A stretch of 64,000 nucleotides of DNA from Bradyrhizobium sp. G127 (GCF_021502575.1 NZ_JAKFGN010000001.1:1860001-1924000); one strand, 5' to 3'; counted from the first letter of the stretch, positions 1 to 9,445 are shown. Program-made: numbers and translations. The notes: a model not told the origin generated them from the sequence alone.

Positions 1-2671
1 AGGCGCGGATGTCTTCGATCTGGTCGAGCGCATCCGCCAGACCTCGATCCGTTTTCATCGCGACGACGATAAGCCGGCGCGCCGCGAACTCGAAGCCATT
101 CTCGACGGCATGTCGATTGCGGAGACTGTCCGCATCGTCCGCGCCTTCAGCTACTTCTCGCATCTGGCGAATATCGCCGAGGACCAGAACAACATCCGGC
201 AGCGGCGCGCGCAGGACATGGCGGGCGTGGCCGCGCGTCCCGGGACATTGGCGCGGGCACTGTCGCGCGCGAAGGACGCGGGCATCGACGCCGATGCGCT
301 GCGGGCGTTCTTCGCCAGGGCTCTCATGAGTCCGGTGCTGACAGCGCATCCGACCGAGGTTCGCCGCAAGAGCACCATCGACCGCGAAATGGAAATCGCG
401 TCGGTGCTCGACATTCGCGACCGCACCCAGATGACCGCGGACGAGATCGCGGCCAGCGACGAGCAGTTACGCCGCGCGGTGGTGACGCTGTGGCAGACCA
501 ATCTGCTGCGCCGGACCAAGCTGACGGTGCTGGACGAAGTCGCCAACGGCCTGTCGTTCTATGACTACACGTTCCTGCGCGAGGTGCCGCGGCTGCATTG
601 CGCGCTGGAGGACCGTCTGGCCGAAGAGGGGGGCACGGCACCGAATTCACACGACGCGCCGGAATTGGCAACTTTCCTGAAAATGGGAAGCTGGATTGGC
701 GGCGACCGCGACGGCAATCCGTTCGTCACTGCCGATGTGATGCGTGGCACGTTGAAGATGCAGAGCACGCAGATTCTGCGCTTCTATCTCGCCGAACTGC
801 ACGAACTCGGCGGGGAATTGTCGCTCGCCGCGCATCTGGCCGATGTGTCGCCGGACCTGCGTGCGCTGGCTCAGCAGTCGCCAGATCCGTCGCCGCACCG
901 GACTGGTGAGCCTTATCGCCTCGCGGTCTCCGGCATCTATGCGCGGCTCACGGCTACTGCCCGCAAACTGGAGATCGAGACCAGCCGCCCGCCGGTGGGC
1001 GCCGCCGAGGCCTATGTCGGGCCGGATGAACTGGCGCGCGATCTTGACGTGCTGCACGCCTCATTGGTCGCCAACAATTCGCTGGTGATCGCACGCGGGC
1101 GGCTGCGGCATCTGCGCCGCGCGGTGGATTGCTTCGGTTTCCATCTCGCCGCCCTCGACATGCGGCAGAATTCTGCCGTGCATGAGCGCACCATCTCGGA
1201 GTTGTTTGAGGCGGCTGAACCGGGCACGAGCTACAAGAACATGGCGGAAGACGCGCGCATCGCGCTGCTGTCGCGCGAGTTGAATACCGCGCGCCCGCTG
1301 GCGTCGCCATTCGTCGCATACAGCGAAGAGACGATCAGGGAACTGGCTGTGCTGCGCGCGGCTGCGGAAGCCCACGCTACGTTTGGCGGCGCAGTGATCC
1401 CCCAGTGCATTATCTCGATGACGGAAGGTGTCTCGGACCTTCTCGAAGTGGTCGTGCTGCTCAAGGAAGCAGGGCTGGTCGCGCCCGACGGAACCAGCCG
1501 TCTCAATATCGTACCGCTGTTTGAGACCATCGACGATCTACGCCAGTGCGCACAGATCATGGATGGCCTGTTTGCGCTGCCGGAATATCGCCGCCTTGTC
1601 GAGAGCCGCGGTAACATTCAGGAAGTGATGCTCGGCTATTCCGACAGCAACAAGGATGGCGGTTTCGTCACTTCGGGCTGGGAACTGTACAAAGCCGAGA
1701 TCAGTCTTGTCGACGTATTCGAACGTCACGGGGTGCGCCTGCGGCTGTTCCACGGCCGTGGCGGCTCGGTCGGTCGCGGTGGCGGGCCGAGCTACGACGC
1801 CATTCTGGCGCAGCCGGGCGGGGCGGTGAACGGTCAGATCCGCATCACTGAGCAGGGCGAAATCATTTCGAGCAAGTATTCCAACGCCGATGTCGGGCGT
1901 CACAACCTCGAAATTCTCGCGGCGGCGACGCTGGAGGCGAGCCTCCTGCAACCAAAGCATTCCGCCCCGCGAGACGAATACATCGCGGCGATGGAGGAAT
2001 TGTCCAATCTCGCCTATGCGGCCTACCGCGATCTGGTTTACGAAACCGAGGGGTTCGAGGATTACTTCTGGGCTTCCACCGTCATCAGCGAGATTGCGAC
2101 GCTCAATATCGGCAGCCGCCCAGCCTCGCGCACCAAGACGCGCAAGATTGAGGACTTGCGTGCGATTCCGTGGGTATTCAGTTGGGCGCAGTGCCGGCTG
2201 ATGCTGCCGGGCTGGTATGGTTTCGGCAGCGCGGTCGAGGCCTGGATCAAGCAACATCCGGACAAGGGCATTGCATTCTTGCAGGAACTCTATCGCGAGT
2301 GGCCGTTTTTCCAGACGCTGCTGTCGAACATGGATATGGTGCTGTCCAAGAGCAGTATCGCCATTGCGTCGCGCTATGCCGATCTGGTTCCCGACGAAAA
2401 ACTGCGCAGCACGATCTTCGGCCGCATTCGCGCCGAGTGGCACGAGTCGATCGATTCATTGCTGACGATCATGGGGCACGACCGGCTGTTGCAGGGAAAT
2501 CCGTTGCTGGAACGTTCGATCCGCAACCGTTTTCCTTATCTGGATCCGCTCAATCACGTGCAGGTTGAACTGCTTCAGGCGCACCGCGCACAGAGCACCG
2601 ACGAGCAGGTGCTGCGCGGGATTCAATTGACCATTAATGGAATTTCGGCGGGGCTGCGTAACAGCGGCTGA
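1..2671 (+). CDS. ppc: Phosphoenolpyruvate carboxylase, 5' end missing
   Basis: Carboxylates phosphoenolpyruvate to oxaloacetate in the cytoplasm, replenishing the TCA cycle. The reading frame is open from base 2, so the gene enters from outside the window; 889 residues are present and a full enzyme has about 920-940. The first ATG in frame (base 110) lies inside the conserved N-terminal region and is not the true start. Visible family motifs are the catalytic-histidine motif [12 protein letters not shown] near bases 335-370, the [14 protein letters not shown] loop near 1748-1792, and a C-terminal tail ending in RNSG, close to the usual NTG ending. The next gene starts 24 bp downstream on the same strand. 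Identification is firm; only the N-terminus is unknown. Confidence 0.97.
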   Translation, partial: GADVFDLVERIRQTSIRFHRDDDKPARRELEAILDGMSIAETVRIVRAFSYFSHLANIAEDQNNIRQRRAQDMAGVAARPGTLARALSRAKDAGIDADALRAFFARALMSPVLTAHPTEVRRKSTIDREMEIASVLDIRDRTQMTADEIAASDEQLRRAVVTLWQTNLLRRTKLTVLDEVANGLSFYDYTFLREVPRLHCALEDRLAEEGGTAPNSHDAPELATFLKMGSWIGGDRDGNPFVTADVMRGTLKMQSTQILRFYLAELHELGGELSLAAHLADVSPDLRALAQQSPDPSPHRTGEPYRLAVSGIYARLTATARKLEIETSRPPVGAAEAYVGPDELARDLDVLHASLVANNSLVIARGRLRHLRRAVDCFGFHLAALDMRQNSAVHERTISELFEAAEPGTSYKNMAEDARIALLSRELNTARPLASPFVAYSEETIRELAVLRAAAEAHATFGGAVIPQCIISMTEGVSDLLEVVVLLKEAGLVAPDGTSRLNIVPLFETIDDLRQCAQIMDGLFALPEYRRLVESRGNIQEVMLGYSDSNKDGGFVTSGWELYKAEISLVDVFERHGVRLRLFHGRGGSVGRGGGPSYDAILAQPGGAVNGQIRITEQGEIISSKYSNADVGRHNLEILAAATLEASLLQPKHSAPRDEYIAAMEELSNLAYAAYRDLVYETEGFEDYFWASTVISEIATLNIGSRPASRTKTRKIEDLRAIPWVFSWAQCRLMLPGWYGFGSAVEAWIKQHPDKGIAFLQELYREWPFFQTLLSNMDMVLSKSSIAIASRYADLVPDEKLRSTIFGRIRAEWHESIDSLLTIMGHDRLLQGNPLLERSIRNRFPYLDPLNHVQVELLQAHRAQSTDEQVLRGIQLTINGISAGLRNSG

Positions 2672-2695
2672 CATCAGAATCAGTGGGAGGGAGCG

Positions 2696-3484
2696 ATGCA
2701 AGATACTGACACGATTCTTGTCGAGCGCGAGGGACCCGTCACTATCGTTTCCATCAATAGGCCTGAGCGCAAGAACGCCGTCGACGGCGCCACCGCGCGC
2801 CGGCTGTTCGATGCGTTCCGTGCCTTTGACGCCGATCCGGATTCCTCCGTCACGGTGTTCACCGGCACCGGCGGAACCTTCTGCGCGGGTGCCGATCTGA
2901 AAGCCGTTGCAATTGGCGATCGCGAGAAGAAGCGCGAGCCTGGCGGCCATAATACCATCGCGCCGATGGGGCCGAGCCGGCTGCGCCTGAGCAAGCCGGT
3001 GATCGCGGCGGTGGAAGGTCATGCCGTTGCGGGCGGCATGGAGCTGGCGCTGTGGGCGGATATGCGCGTGGTTGGCGAAGGTGCGACGTTCGGCATCTTC
3101 TGCCGCCGCTTCGGCGTGCCGCTGATCGATCTCGGCACCATTCGGCTGCCGCGGCTGATCGGCCATTCGCGCGCGATGGACCTGATCCTCACCGGGCGTC
3201 CGGTCGATGCAAAGGAAGCGTTCGACATCGGTCTGGCGAACAGGCTTGTGCCGAAAGGCGAGGCGCGGGCCCATGCTGTCGCGCTGGCGCAGGAACTGAC
3301 CCGCTTTCCACAAGCCTGCCTGCGCAACGACAAGCGCTCGGCGCTGCGTCAGTGGGACCTTGAGGAAGAGGTTGCAATCGTGGACGAGATGCAGGGCGGA
3401 CTCGGGGTCATTGCATCCGGCGAAACGTTGGAAGGAGCCACGCGCTTTGCCAGCGGGCAGGGGCGGCACGGGTCGTTCAAGTAG
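2696..3484 (+). CDS. Crotonase/enoyl-CoA hydratase family protein
   Basis: A 262-residue crotonase-fold acyl-CoA enzyme. The start has a strong GGGAGGGA ribosome-binding site 3 bp upstream of the ATG. The oxyanion-hole segments are present: AGADL (residues 64-68) and AGGMEL (112-117). The first catalytic glutamate of true hydratases is kept as E116 in GGMELAL, but the second, normally in a QPEI-like motif, is replaced by Leu143 (VPLID). This makes ordinary 2-enoyl-CoA hydration doubtful and leaves isomerase, dehydratase or thioesterase-like activity open. It follows ppc by 24 bp and may share its transcript, and it converges on the acyl-CoA operon at 3556-6059. The substrate cannot be named. 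Confidence 0.88.
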   Translation: MQDTDTILVEREGPVTIVSINRPERKNAVDGATARRLFDAFRAFDADPDSSVTVFTGTGGTFCAGADLKAVAIGDREKKREPGGHNTIAPMGPSRLRLSKPVIAAVEGHAVAGGMELALWADMRVVGEGATFGIFCRRFGVPLIDLGTIRLPRLIGHSRAMDLILTGRPVDAKEAFDIGLANRLVPKGEARAHAVALAQELTRFPQACLRNDKRSALRQWDLEEEVAIVDEMQGGLGVIASGETLEGATRFASGQGRHGSFK

Positions 3485-3504
3485 GATTAGTAACACGCGG
3501 AAGC

Positions 3505-3531
3505 AAAAATGCCCGGCACAAGGCCGGGCAT
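3505..3531 (-). terminator. Intrinsic terminator of the DUF35-thiolase-SDR operon
   Basis: Perfect 9-bp stem (ATGCCCGGC / GCCGGGCAT, 3509-3517 and 3523-3531) with a 5-base loop. Read on the minus strand it is followed by a run of five T. It lies just after the stop codon of the minus-strand SDR gene and before the end of the converging crotonase gene. Confidence 0.85.
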
Positions 3532-3555
3532 GGTGATGCAGTCTCGTTTCGTGGT

Positions 3556-4476
3556 TCAGACCGGATCCCACGGGAAGATGTCGGCCGAGCGGTCCAGTTT
3601 GTAGAACGACGACTTTAGCGCCGGCATGCCATGTTCGGCGATGGTTTGGGGGGTCCATCCTTCCGAACGATGAATCGAGCGCAGCGGGCGCGATTGACCC
3701 ATCAGGAAGATTTCGTTCATGCGTACCGCAAAAATCTGACCGGTCACATCCTTGGCAGCATCACTCAACAGAAAGGCCACCACCGGCGCGATCTTGTCCG
3801 CGCTCATTTTCTGCATGCGGGCCACGCGCGCTTTTTCTTCCTCGGTCTCGGTCGGAATTGTCCCGATCATACGGCTCCATGCAAATGGCGAGATGCAGTT
3901 CGAGCGCACGTTGAAGCGTTCCATGTCGAGCGCGATCGACTTGGACAGGCCGACGATGCCGAGCTTTGCCGCGGAATAGTTCGCCTGCCCGAAGTTTCCG
4001 ATCAGGCCGGACGTCGAGGTGAAATGGACGAAGTTGCCGCTTTCCTGCTCGCGGAAGATCCGCGCCGCGGCGTGCGAGGTATAGAACGAGCCCATCAGGT
4101 GGACCTTGATGACGGCCTCGAACGCGTCGATGCTCATGCGGTGGAAGATCGCGTCGCGCAGAATGCCGGCATTGTTCACGACGCCGTCGAGCCTGCCGTA
4201 GGTATCGACAGCCTGCTTGATGATCTTGCTGGCGGGAACGGCTTCTGCCACCGACTCGAAATTGGCAACGGCCGTTCCGCCGCGCTTCTTGATTTCCTCG
4301 ACGACTTCTTCGGCCGGAGCGGCGCTGGTGCCCGAACCATCCGACGCGCCTCCGGGATCGTTGACCACGACTTTGGCGCCTTCGGCGGCGGCGAGCAGCG
4401 CGATCTCGCGACCGATGCCGCGGCCCGCTCCAGTGACGACGACAACCTTGCCGTCGAGCGATTTGTTGTTGGCCAT
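3556..4476 (-). CDS. SDR family oxidoreductase, MFE-2 type 3-hydroxyacyl-CoA dehydrogenase-like
   Basis: A 306-residue short-chain dehydrogenase. It has the nucleotide-binding motif TGAGRGIG (residues 15-22), NNAG (101-104), and the catalytic set Ser154, Tyr167, Lys171 (YSAAK). The length, the N-terminal GKVVVVTGAGRGIGREIALLAAAEGAKVVVND stretch type and the roughly 50 extra C-terminal residues resemble the (3R)-hydroxyacyl-CoA dehydrogenase unit of multifunctional enzyme type 2. It is the last gene of a minus-strand operon with a thiolase (24 bp upstream) and a DUF35 protein, so oxidation of a 3-hydroxyacyl-CoA before thiolytic or aldol cleavage is a reasonable role. An intrinsic terminator follows. 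The substrate is unknown. Confidence 0.88.
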   Translation of the reverse strand: MANNKSLDGKVVVVTGAGRGIGREIALLAAAEGAKVVVNDPGGASDGSGTSAAPAEEVVEEIKKRGGTAVANFESVAEAVPASKIIKQAVDTYGRLDGVVNNAGILRDAIFHRMSIDAFEAVIKVHLMGSFYTSHAAARIFREQESGNFVHFTSTSGLIGNFGQANYSAAKLGIVGLSKSIALDMERFNVRSNCISPFAWSRMIGTIPTETEEEKARVARMQKMSADKIAPVVAFLLSDAAKDVTGQIFAVRMNEIFLMGQSRPLRSIHRSEGWTPQTIAEHGMPALKSSFYKLDRSADIFPWDPV

Positions 4477-4500
4477 CCGTTTCGCTCCTGTTTCTTGTTG

Positions 4501-5640
4501 TCAGCGCTCGTTGGTGAAAATGATCGTGCCTGATGCGGCGAACATGCCGCCGACACCATGGCAGACCGAGATCTTCGCGCCCGGCACCTGGGCCGGAGCG
4601 ATGCCACGCATCTGCCGTACGCTCTCTTGAAGTGCGTACATGCCGTACATGCCCGAGTGCATGTAACTGAGGCCGCCGCCGTTGGTATTCATCGGCAGCT
4701 TGCCGCCGATGGCGGTGTTGCGATCGGCGATGAACTTGCCGGTTTCCTCATGCGGCATGAAGCCGAGATCGCCGAGGCCGAACAGCGGCAGATGCGCGAA
4801 GGCATCGTAGATCATCAGGTGATCGACATCCTTGTGCGCGATGCCGGCTTCGCGAAACGCCGTCGGTCCTGCCACCTTGAAGGCGCGCGACGAGTTGAAG
4901 GTTTCCATCTGGCTGACCATCGGGGTCTCGACGCTTTCGCCGGTGCCGAGGACGTAGACGGGCTTCTGCGGAAAATCCTTCGCGCGGTCGGCGCTAGTCA
5001 GGATCAGTGCGCCGCCGCCGTCGGTGACGAGGCAGCACTGAAGAATGCGGAACGGATAGGCGATCATCCGCGAGTTGAGCACGTCCGCGACCGTGATCGG
5101 ATCCTTCATCATGGCGCGCGGGTTCTTCGCGGCCCACTCGCGCTGCACGACCGACACCATCGCGATCTGTTCGTGGGTGATGCCGTAGGTCTTCATGTAG
5201 CGCAGCACGGGAATCGGAAACATGCTCGGCGGTCCGTAGACGCCGAACGGCGCTTCAAACTGGCCTTGCAGGCTGTCCGCCGGAATCGAGCGCGGCAGCT
5301 TGCCGATCATGGACTTGCCGCTCTCGGCGTGGGTAATCAGCACAGTCTTGCACAGCCCGGCTTCGATGGCCGCCGCGGCATGGCGGACGTGCAGCATGAA
5401 CGAGCAGCCGCCGACCGACGTACCGTCGACCCAGGTCGGCGTGATGCCGAGGTAGTGAGCGAGCTGCTGCGGCGTTTCGACCGCGGTGGCGATGCCGTCG
5501 ATGTCCGACAGTTTCAACCCTGCGTCCGCCAGCGCGTTCAGCGCGGCGTCCGCGTGCAATTGAATCTGCGACATGTCCGGAATGACGCCGAGCTTGGTGG
5601 TTTCTGCCGCGCCGACGACGGCAACCTGATTTCTGCGCAT
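4501..5640 (-). CDS. SCP-x/lipid-transfer type thiolase
   Basis: A 379-residue protein of the thiolase superfamily in the sterol-carrier-protein-x subgroup, which cleaves or transfers acyl-CoA chains. Evidence is the N-terminal VAVVGAAETTKLG segment, the probable nucleophile Cys79 in TSVGGCSFMLHV, the glycine-rich NTNGGGLSYMHSGMYG segment, and the C-terminal CHGVGGMFAASGT motif. It stops 24 bp before the SDR start and begins 5 bp after the DUF35 gene ends, so the three are almost certainly co-transcribed. Thiolases of this group often need a DUF35 partner for stability or acyl transfer. An aldolase role, as in steroid side-chain Ltp2-type enzymes, cannot be excluded, but the apparent active cysteine favours thiolase chemistry. 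Confidence 0.9.
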   Translation of the reverse strand: MRRNQVAVVGAAETTKLGVIPDMSQIQLHADAALNALADAGLKLSDIDGIATAVETPQQLAHYLGITPTWVDGTSVGGCSFMLHVRHAAAAIEAGLCKTVLITHAESGKSMIGKLPRSIPADSLQGQFEAPFGVYGPPSMFPIPVLRYMKTYGITHEQIAMVSVVQREWAAKNPRAMMKDPITVADVLNSRMIAYPFRILQCCLVTDGGGALILTSADRAKDFPQKPVYVLGTGESVETPMVSQMETFNSSRAFKVAGPTAFREAGIAHKDVDHLMIYDAFAHLPLFGLGDLGFMPHEETGKFIADRNTAIGGKLPMNTNGGGLSYMHSGMYGMYALQESVRQMRGIAPAQVPGAKISVCHGVGGMFAASGTIIFTNER

Positions 5641-5645
5641 GGTTT

Positions 5646-6059
5646 CTAGCCCTTCGCCGGACGGAATTGGGGAAGGGTGATCTTGTCGCTAACTTCCTCG
5701 AACGCGACTTCGAGCTTCATGTCGAGCACAAGAGCCTCAGGCGTCTGCGGACAATCGAGGATGTTGCTCATCATGCGCGGGCCTTCGTCGAGTTCGACCA
5801 CGGCGATGGCGTAGGGCGGCGTAAAGCCGGGCGCAGCGGGCCGGTGATTGATCACATAGCTGTAGAGTTTGCCCTTGCCGCTGGCCTTGAACACGCTGAC
5901 CTTGCGCGATGCGCAGGATGGACAAAATGGACGTGGCGGAAAATAGACATGAGAACAATCGTCGCAGCGTTGCAGACGAAGCTCGTTCGCCTGCGTGCCT
6001 TCCCAGAAATGTTTGGTTTCGGGTGTTGGCACCGGCAAGGCGCGCGAAGGTGCAGCCAT
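5646..6059 (-). CDS. DUF35 OB-fold protein with rubredoxin-like zinc ribbon
   Basis: A 137-residue acyl-CoA-associated OB-fold protein. The N-terminal zinc ribbon has Cys32-x2-Cys35 and Cys46-x2-Cys49, followed by the OB-fold beta strands (GKLYSYVINHR, PPYAIAVVELDEGPRMMSNI). Family members sit beside and bind SCP-x-type thiolases or aldolases. The next gene here is exactly such a thiolase, 5 bp downstream. The ATG is preceded on the minus strand by AGGGAGAG, a good ribosome-binding site. It is the first gene of the operon; a 12-bp palindrome lies about 36 bp upstream. Confidence 0.9.
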   Translation of the reverse strand: MAAPSRALPVPTPETKHFWEGTQANELRLQRCDDCSHVYFPPRPFCPSCASRKVSVFKASGKGKLYSYVINHRPAAPGFTPPYAIAVVELDEGPRMMSNILDCPQTPEALVLDMKLEVAFEEVSDKITLPQFRPAKG

Positions 6060-6094
6060 CGGCAGTCTCTCCCTGAGAGTCGGTTTGTTGTTAA

Positions 6095-6106
6095 TTAATC
6101 GATTAA
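6095..6106. promoter_or_regulatory. Candidate operator: 12-bp perfect palindrome
   Basis: TTAATCGATTAA is a perfect palindrome in an AT-rich patch 36 bp upstream of the DUF35 start codon, inside otherwise GC-rich DNA. An overlapping inverted repeat GTTAAT-N6-ATTAAC (6090-6107) is centred 2 bp away. The position suits a repressor or activator site for the acyl-CoA operon. No regulator gene is adjacent, so the binding protein is unknown. Confidence 0.45.
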
Positions 6107-6223
6107 CTTATGCCGGTATTCGCGGTCGCAGGCAAGTGGATGCGCGGATCACGCGATCGAGGTCTGGCATGCGTTCGCAGCGCGGCTGCTTACGCGGCGA
6201 TCGGGTCGCCAGCCTCCCAAGCA

Positions 6224-7408
6224 TCAGGTGTAGAGTAGCTTCAGTGCGGCGGTCTCGAACGCTGCAATAGGTTTCATGGCTTCCAGCATGTTGCGATGTT
6301 GTTCGCCCACGTTCATCGCCCGCTGTGCCATCGCCTCGTCGGCAAGCAGCGCTTCGACCATGTCAGGCGAAACTCTCGAATTCGGATCGAAATCCTTGAT
6401 CATCTGGCCCACACCGGCGCTCTCAAGCGCCGTGGCGTTCAACTGCTGTTCGATGTGGGTGGCCAGCACGAGCTGAGGCACGCCGGCTGCGAGGGCTTCA
6501 GCAGAAAGACCGCTTCCGCCAAGGTGAACAACGAGGCGTGCCAGCGGCAGCAATTCACGCAAGGGGAGCGGGTGCGGATGGATCCGGGCGCCCCCTTGGC
6601 CGAGATCAGCAGATTGTTCAGGCGTCAGTTGCGGCGAGTGAATATATAGCCGGCTGGCGAGTGGCCGAAGCGCTTTGACGATATCGAGACGCGGTTCGTA
6701 GCCTCGCGAAAGATAGACGAGCACAAGATGTGCGTCCTGCTGACGTCCTGCAGGCGGGCTGCCGAAGACCGGTCCATTCGCGGACTCAAGTCTCTGCGCG
6801 TCGTAAGGATCGAACAAAGGGAAGGTTTCAACAAACCGCGCATCCGCAGCGAAGATTTCCGGAAGCCTTTCCAAAGGCAATCGGCCGACCGACCGCATCG
6901 CGCGGTTGACTGCCGACAGCGTTTCATCTTCGTCCCATAAGGGCGCATATGAGCGATGTATCAGCGGAAACCGCTTCATCTCGGAGGGCGGCAGCGTGTA
7001 TCCGTTTCCAATGATCAGAAGTGGGATCCGTCCGCGTGACATCAGACAGGAGGCGGGGGCATAATCCGCGACGACGAGATCAGGCCCGACGGCCTTGAGA
7101 ATGTCGTCCCACTGCTGAAGCAGGGTGCGTAGCGCGTCTTCATTTGCCACACCAATCGCGACCAGCAGGTCGTTCATCGTAGCCGACGAAAGCGATGCGC
7201 GTTGCTCGTTGGTGAGAAATTCAACCGGCCAGCGGGGGGCCTGAAAGATTTCGATACCCGCATCGCGAAGGATTTGGGCGGATTCCAGATTTCGCACAGC
7301 TGCGACCGGGCGAACACCGTGTGGTCTGAGACGTGCAGCAAAGCGGCTTAGGCTCATCACATGGCCGATCCCGCCGCCAAGCTCCCAGGTAAAAAGAACC
7401 GTCTTCAT
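6224..7408 (-). CDS. GT-B fold glycosyltransferase, UGT/MGT-like
   Basis: A 394-residue putative glycosyltransferase of the two-Rossmann-domain (GT1/GT28-like) type. The N-terminus has the loop TWELGGGIGHVMSL, typical of the acceptor-domain glycine-rich loop. The C-terminal half contains LVVHLGGSGLSAEALAAGVPQLVLATHIEQQLNA, the expected nucleotide-sugar site. The start at 7408 is chosen because the conserved fold begins there and GGGAG lies 11 bases upstream; the frame is open for 24 more codons upstream without support. It is divergent from the tandem glycosyltransferase gene, sharing a 95-bp promoter region, and its base composition looks less GC-rich than most of the window. Donor and acceptor are unknown. 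Confidence 0.8.
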   Translation of the reverse strand: MKTVLFTWELGGGIGHVMSLSRFAARLRPHGVRPVAAVRNLESAQILRDAGIEIFQAPRWPVEFLTNEQRASLSSATMNDLLVAIGVANEDALRTLLQQWDDILKAVGPDLVVADYAPASCLMSRGRIPLLIIGNGYTLPPSEMKRFPLIHRSYAPLWDEDETLSAVNRAMRSVGRLPLERLPEIFAADARFVETFPLFDPYDAQRLESANGPVFGSPPAGRQQDAHLVLVYLSRGYEPRLDIVKALRPLASRLYIHSPQLTPEQSADLGQGGARIHPHPLPLRELLPLARLVVHLGGSGLSAEALAAGVPQLVLATHIEQQLNATALESAGVGQMIKDFDPNSRVSPDMVEALLADEAMAQRAMNVGEQHRNMLEAMKPIAAFETAALKLLYT

Positions 7409-7503
7409 GACGGGTGATGCTCCCGGGTTTGCGTGAAGGATGGAGGTTTGGAAATATTGCCTATAACAAGTGGAGAGCAAACGGAATAATTCGGGTTCTT
7501 TTT

Positions 7504-9288
7504 ATGCCGTCCCACGTGTCCACACCCCCGCGCCAGGAAGTCCGGACGTTCTGGACCGGTCCCGGTCTGAGCTATTACGAGCAGTTGTCGCTGAAAAGCG
7601 TCGTAGCATCCGGCGCTCGCGTCCTTGTTTATACCTATGACAAGGATCTCGTTGTGCCCGATGGTGTCGAAGTCGCCGACGCGGACGAGATTCTGTCGGG
7701 CCCGGTTCATCAGTTTCGCCATGCGAGCGGTGACAAGTCTTTCGCTCTTCACTCCGACCTGTTCAGATACCTCGCCGTCCATAAGTTCGGAGGCTGGTAT
7801 ATCGACCTCGATATTATTTTTCTGGGCCAGCAACTTCCGGCATCGAAAACGTATATCGCCTCCGAGCGCTGGGATTCCGTCAACGCCGCGGTGATGAAAT
7901 TTCCGGAAAAATCTCCGGTGATGGCAGGAGCTATCGAAGAGGCGTGGCGCCTGTTACCGCAAGCCGGCATGGCGGCAACCGACGCGGCGCGTGTCGTCAT
8001 CGGCCCCGCGCTTTTCACGCGCCTTGTATCTGAATACGCCCTGGATCATCTGATCCTTCCCAAATCCAGGGCGTATGAAATCCCTCACACGGAGGTGCTG
8101 GCTTTTTTTGATCCTGCACTTTGCGACAGCGTCGCGGAGCGCCTTGCCGGAAGCGACTTCACGCATCTGTGGAATGAAGCATGGCGGCTGTACCGTTTTC
8201 CGAAGAACTACGGGCCACCGGAAGGAAGCTTTCTCGACGTTCTCTTCAGGCGTTTTGAAATCGATGTTCCGGCGCGCGCGCGTTTGTCGTTCGAAGCTGT
8301 TGGAGCCTGGGTGCGTGAATACCGCGTACTCGAGGAACTGAAGACAAAGCTCGCGATCGACAAAATTCGCTATGACACGCTCGATCGTCTGGCGCAGTCG
8401 ATAAAGGTCCACGGCTGGGAGCCGGGAATGCGCCTGTTTCATGAGGTTGAAGACAAGCAGCAAGCCCCCGCGCAACACGCCATTGCACGTGAACCGCAGA
8501 CCGTCAGAACATTCTGGCATGGCACGGCCATGGGGCCATATCAGCTGATGTGCTTGCGGAGTTTTGTGGATCGCGGTCATCGTGTGGAGGTGTTCTCTTA
8601 CAACGCCGACCTTGTTCTTCCGGACTGGATAGAGGTCAAGAGCGCCGAACGCATCATGGGGCGCGAGCGAATCCTTCGTCCGCTATCGGAGAATGGTCCG
8701 GTCGCAATTCACGCGAACCTGTTTCGCTATGCGCTGCTCCATCAGCTTGGAGGCTGGTGGATCGATCCGGACATCGTTCTGATGACGCCTGACCTTCCGC
8801 AGGAAGATGTTTTCATTCCCGGGCCCGATATATTTGGCCGCGTCCCGATGAGCGCACTTAAATTCCCCGCCGGTCATCCGTTGCTGGGGAATGCCGTCGC
8901 GATGACTGAAGCACTCGGCAATTCGCTTGAGGATTGGGAGAAATCCGGCTCCGCATTAATGAGCACCTTGCTCGATACCCACCAGATTGGCGGCTTTCGA
9001 AACCGGCAACCGCTTGGACCCCTATCTTGGGTTGAGGTGCCGGACTTGTTCAATCCAGAATGTGCGGAGGAATTGAATCGAAAGTGCAATGATTTCTGCT
9101 TTTTTCAGATTCACGACGAGGTTTGGCGCCGAGCAGGGGTGCCTCACAATCTGGCGCCCCCGGAAGGTTCTTTTCTGGCCTCTCTGCTGGCAAAGCACGA
9201 GACCGATGCGCGTTTTCCGGCACGAATGGCCTTCAACGAAGTGAACCGATGGATCGCTCACATGTACCAATGTATGCGTTACGGTTAG
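7504..9288 (+). CDS. Two-domain (tandem) GT32-like glycosyltransferase with DxD motifs
   Basis: A 594-residue protein made of two homologous glycosyltransferase domains. Domain 1 (about residues 13-310) begins VRTFWTGPG and has GGWYIDLD with DxD at 101-103. Domain 2 (about 334-590) begins VRTFWHGTA and has GGWWIDPD with DxD at 421-423. Both end with a PPEGSFL segment. This is the capsular/OCH1-like sugar-transferase (Gly_transf_sug DXD) pattern, binding a nucleotide sugar and metal. The 320-residue offset between matching motifs shows a whole-domain duplication. The start at 7504 is preferred because a GTG/ATG pair upstream (7414/7417) would add unrelated residues and overlap the divergent promoter; no strong ribosome-binding site is seen. 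Cytoplasmic, no signal peptide. Confidence 0.8.
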   Translation: MPSHVSTPPRQEVRTFWTGPGLSYYEQLSLKSVVASGARVLVYTYDKDLVVPDGVEVADADEILSGPVHQFRHASGDKSFALHSDLFRYLAVHKFGGWYIDLDIIFLGQQLPASKTYIASERWDSVNAAVMKFPEKSPVMAGAIEEAWRLLPQAGMAATDAARVVIGPALFTRLVSEYALDHLILPKSRAYEIPHTEVLAFFDPALCDSVAERLAGSDFTHLWNEAWRLYRFPKNYGPPEGSFLDVLFRRFEIDVPARARLSFEAVGAWVREYRVLEELKTKLAIDKIRYDTLDRLAQSIKVHGWEPGMRLFHEVEDKQQAPAQHAIAREPQTVRTFWHGTAMGPYQLMCLRSFVDRGHRVEVFSYNADLVLPDWIEVKSAERIMGRERILRPLSENGPVAIHANLFRYALLHQLGGWWIDPDIVLMTPDLPQEDVFIPGPDIFGRVPMSALKFPAGHPLLGNAVAMTEALGNSLEDWEKSGSALMSTLLDTHQIGGFRNRQPLGPLSWVEVPDLFNPECAEELNRKCNDFCFFQIHDEVWRRAGVPHNLAPPEGSFLASLLAKHETDARFPARMAFNEVNRWIAHMYQCMRYG

Positions 9289-9445
9289 ACGTAACCGCTA
9301 AACGGTCCCGACAGGGCGGCGGAGCTCGCATTCTTTTCTGCCATCTGTAGCAAATCGGCCACGGGAAGTGCCGGTTATACCGTTGATCGTGCAGGGTTTC
9401 CGTGGTTTTTGTCCGGGATTGATTGATTGGTGGGGTTTGAGAGTT

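Noticed and set aside
9368-9445. Upstream extension of the TPR/barrel gene to 9368
   Set aside because: Would place about 26 non-signal residues before the signal peptide.
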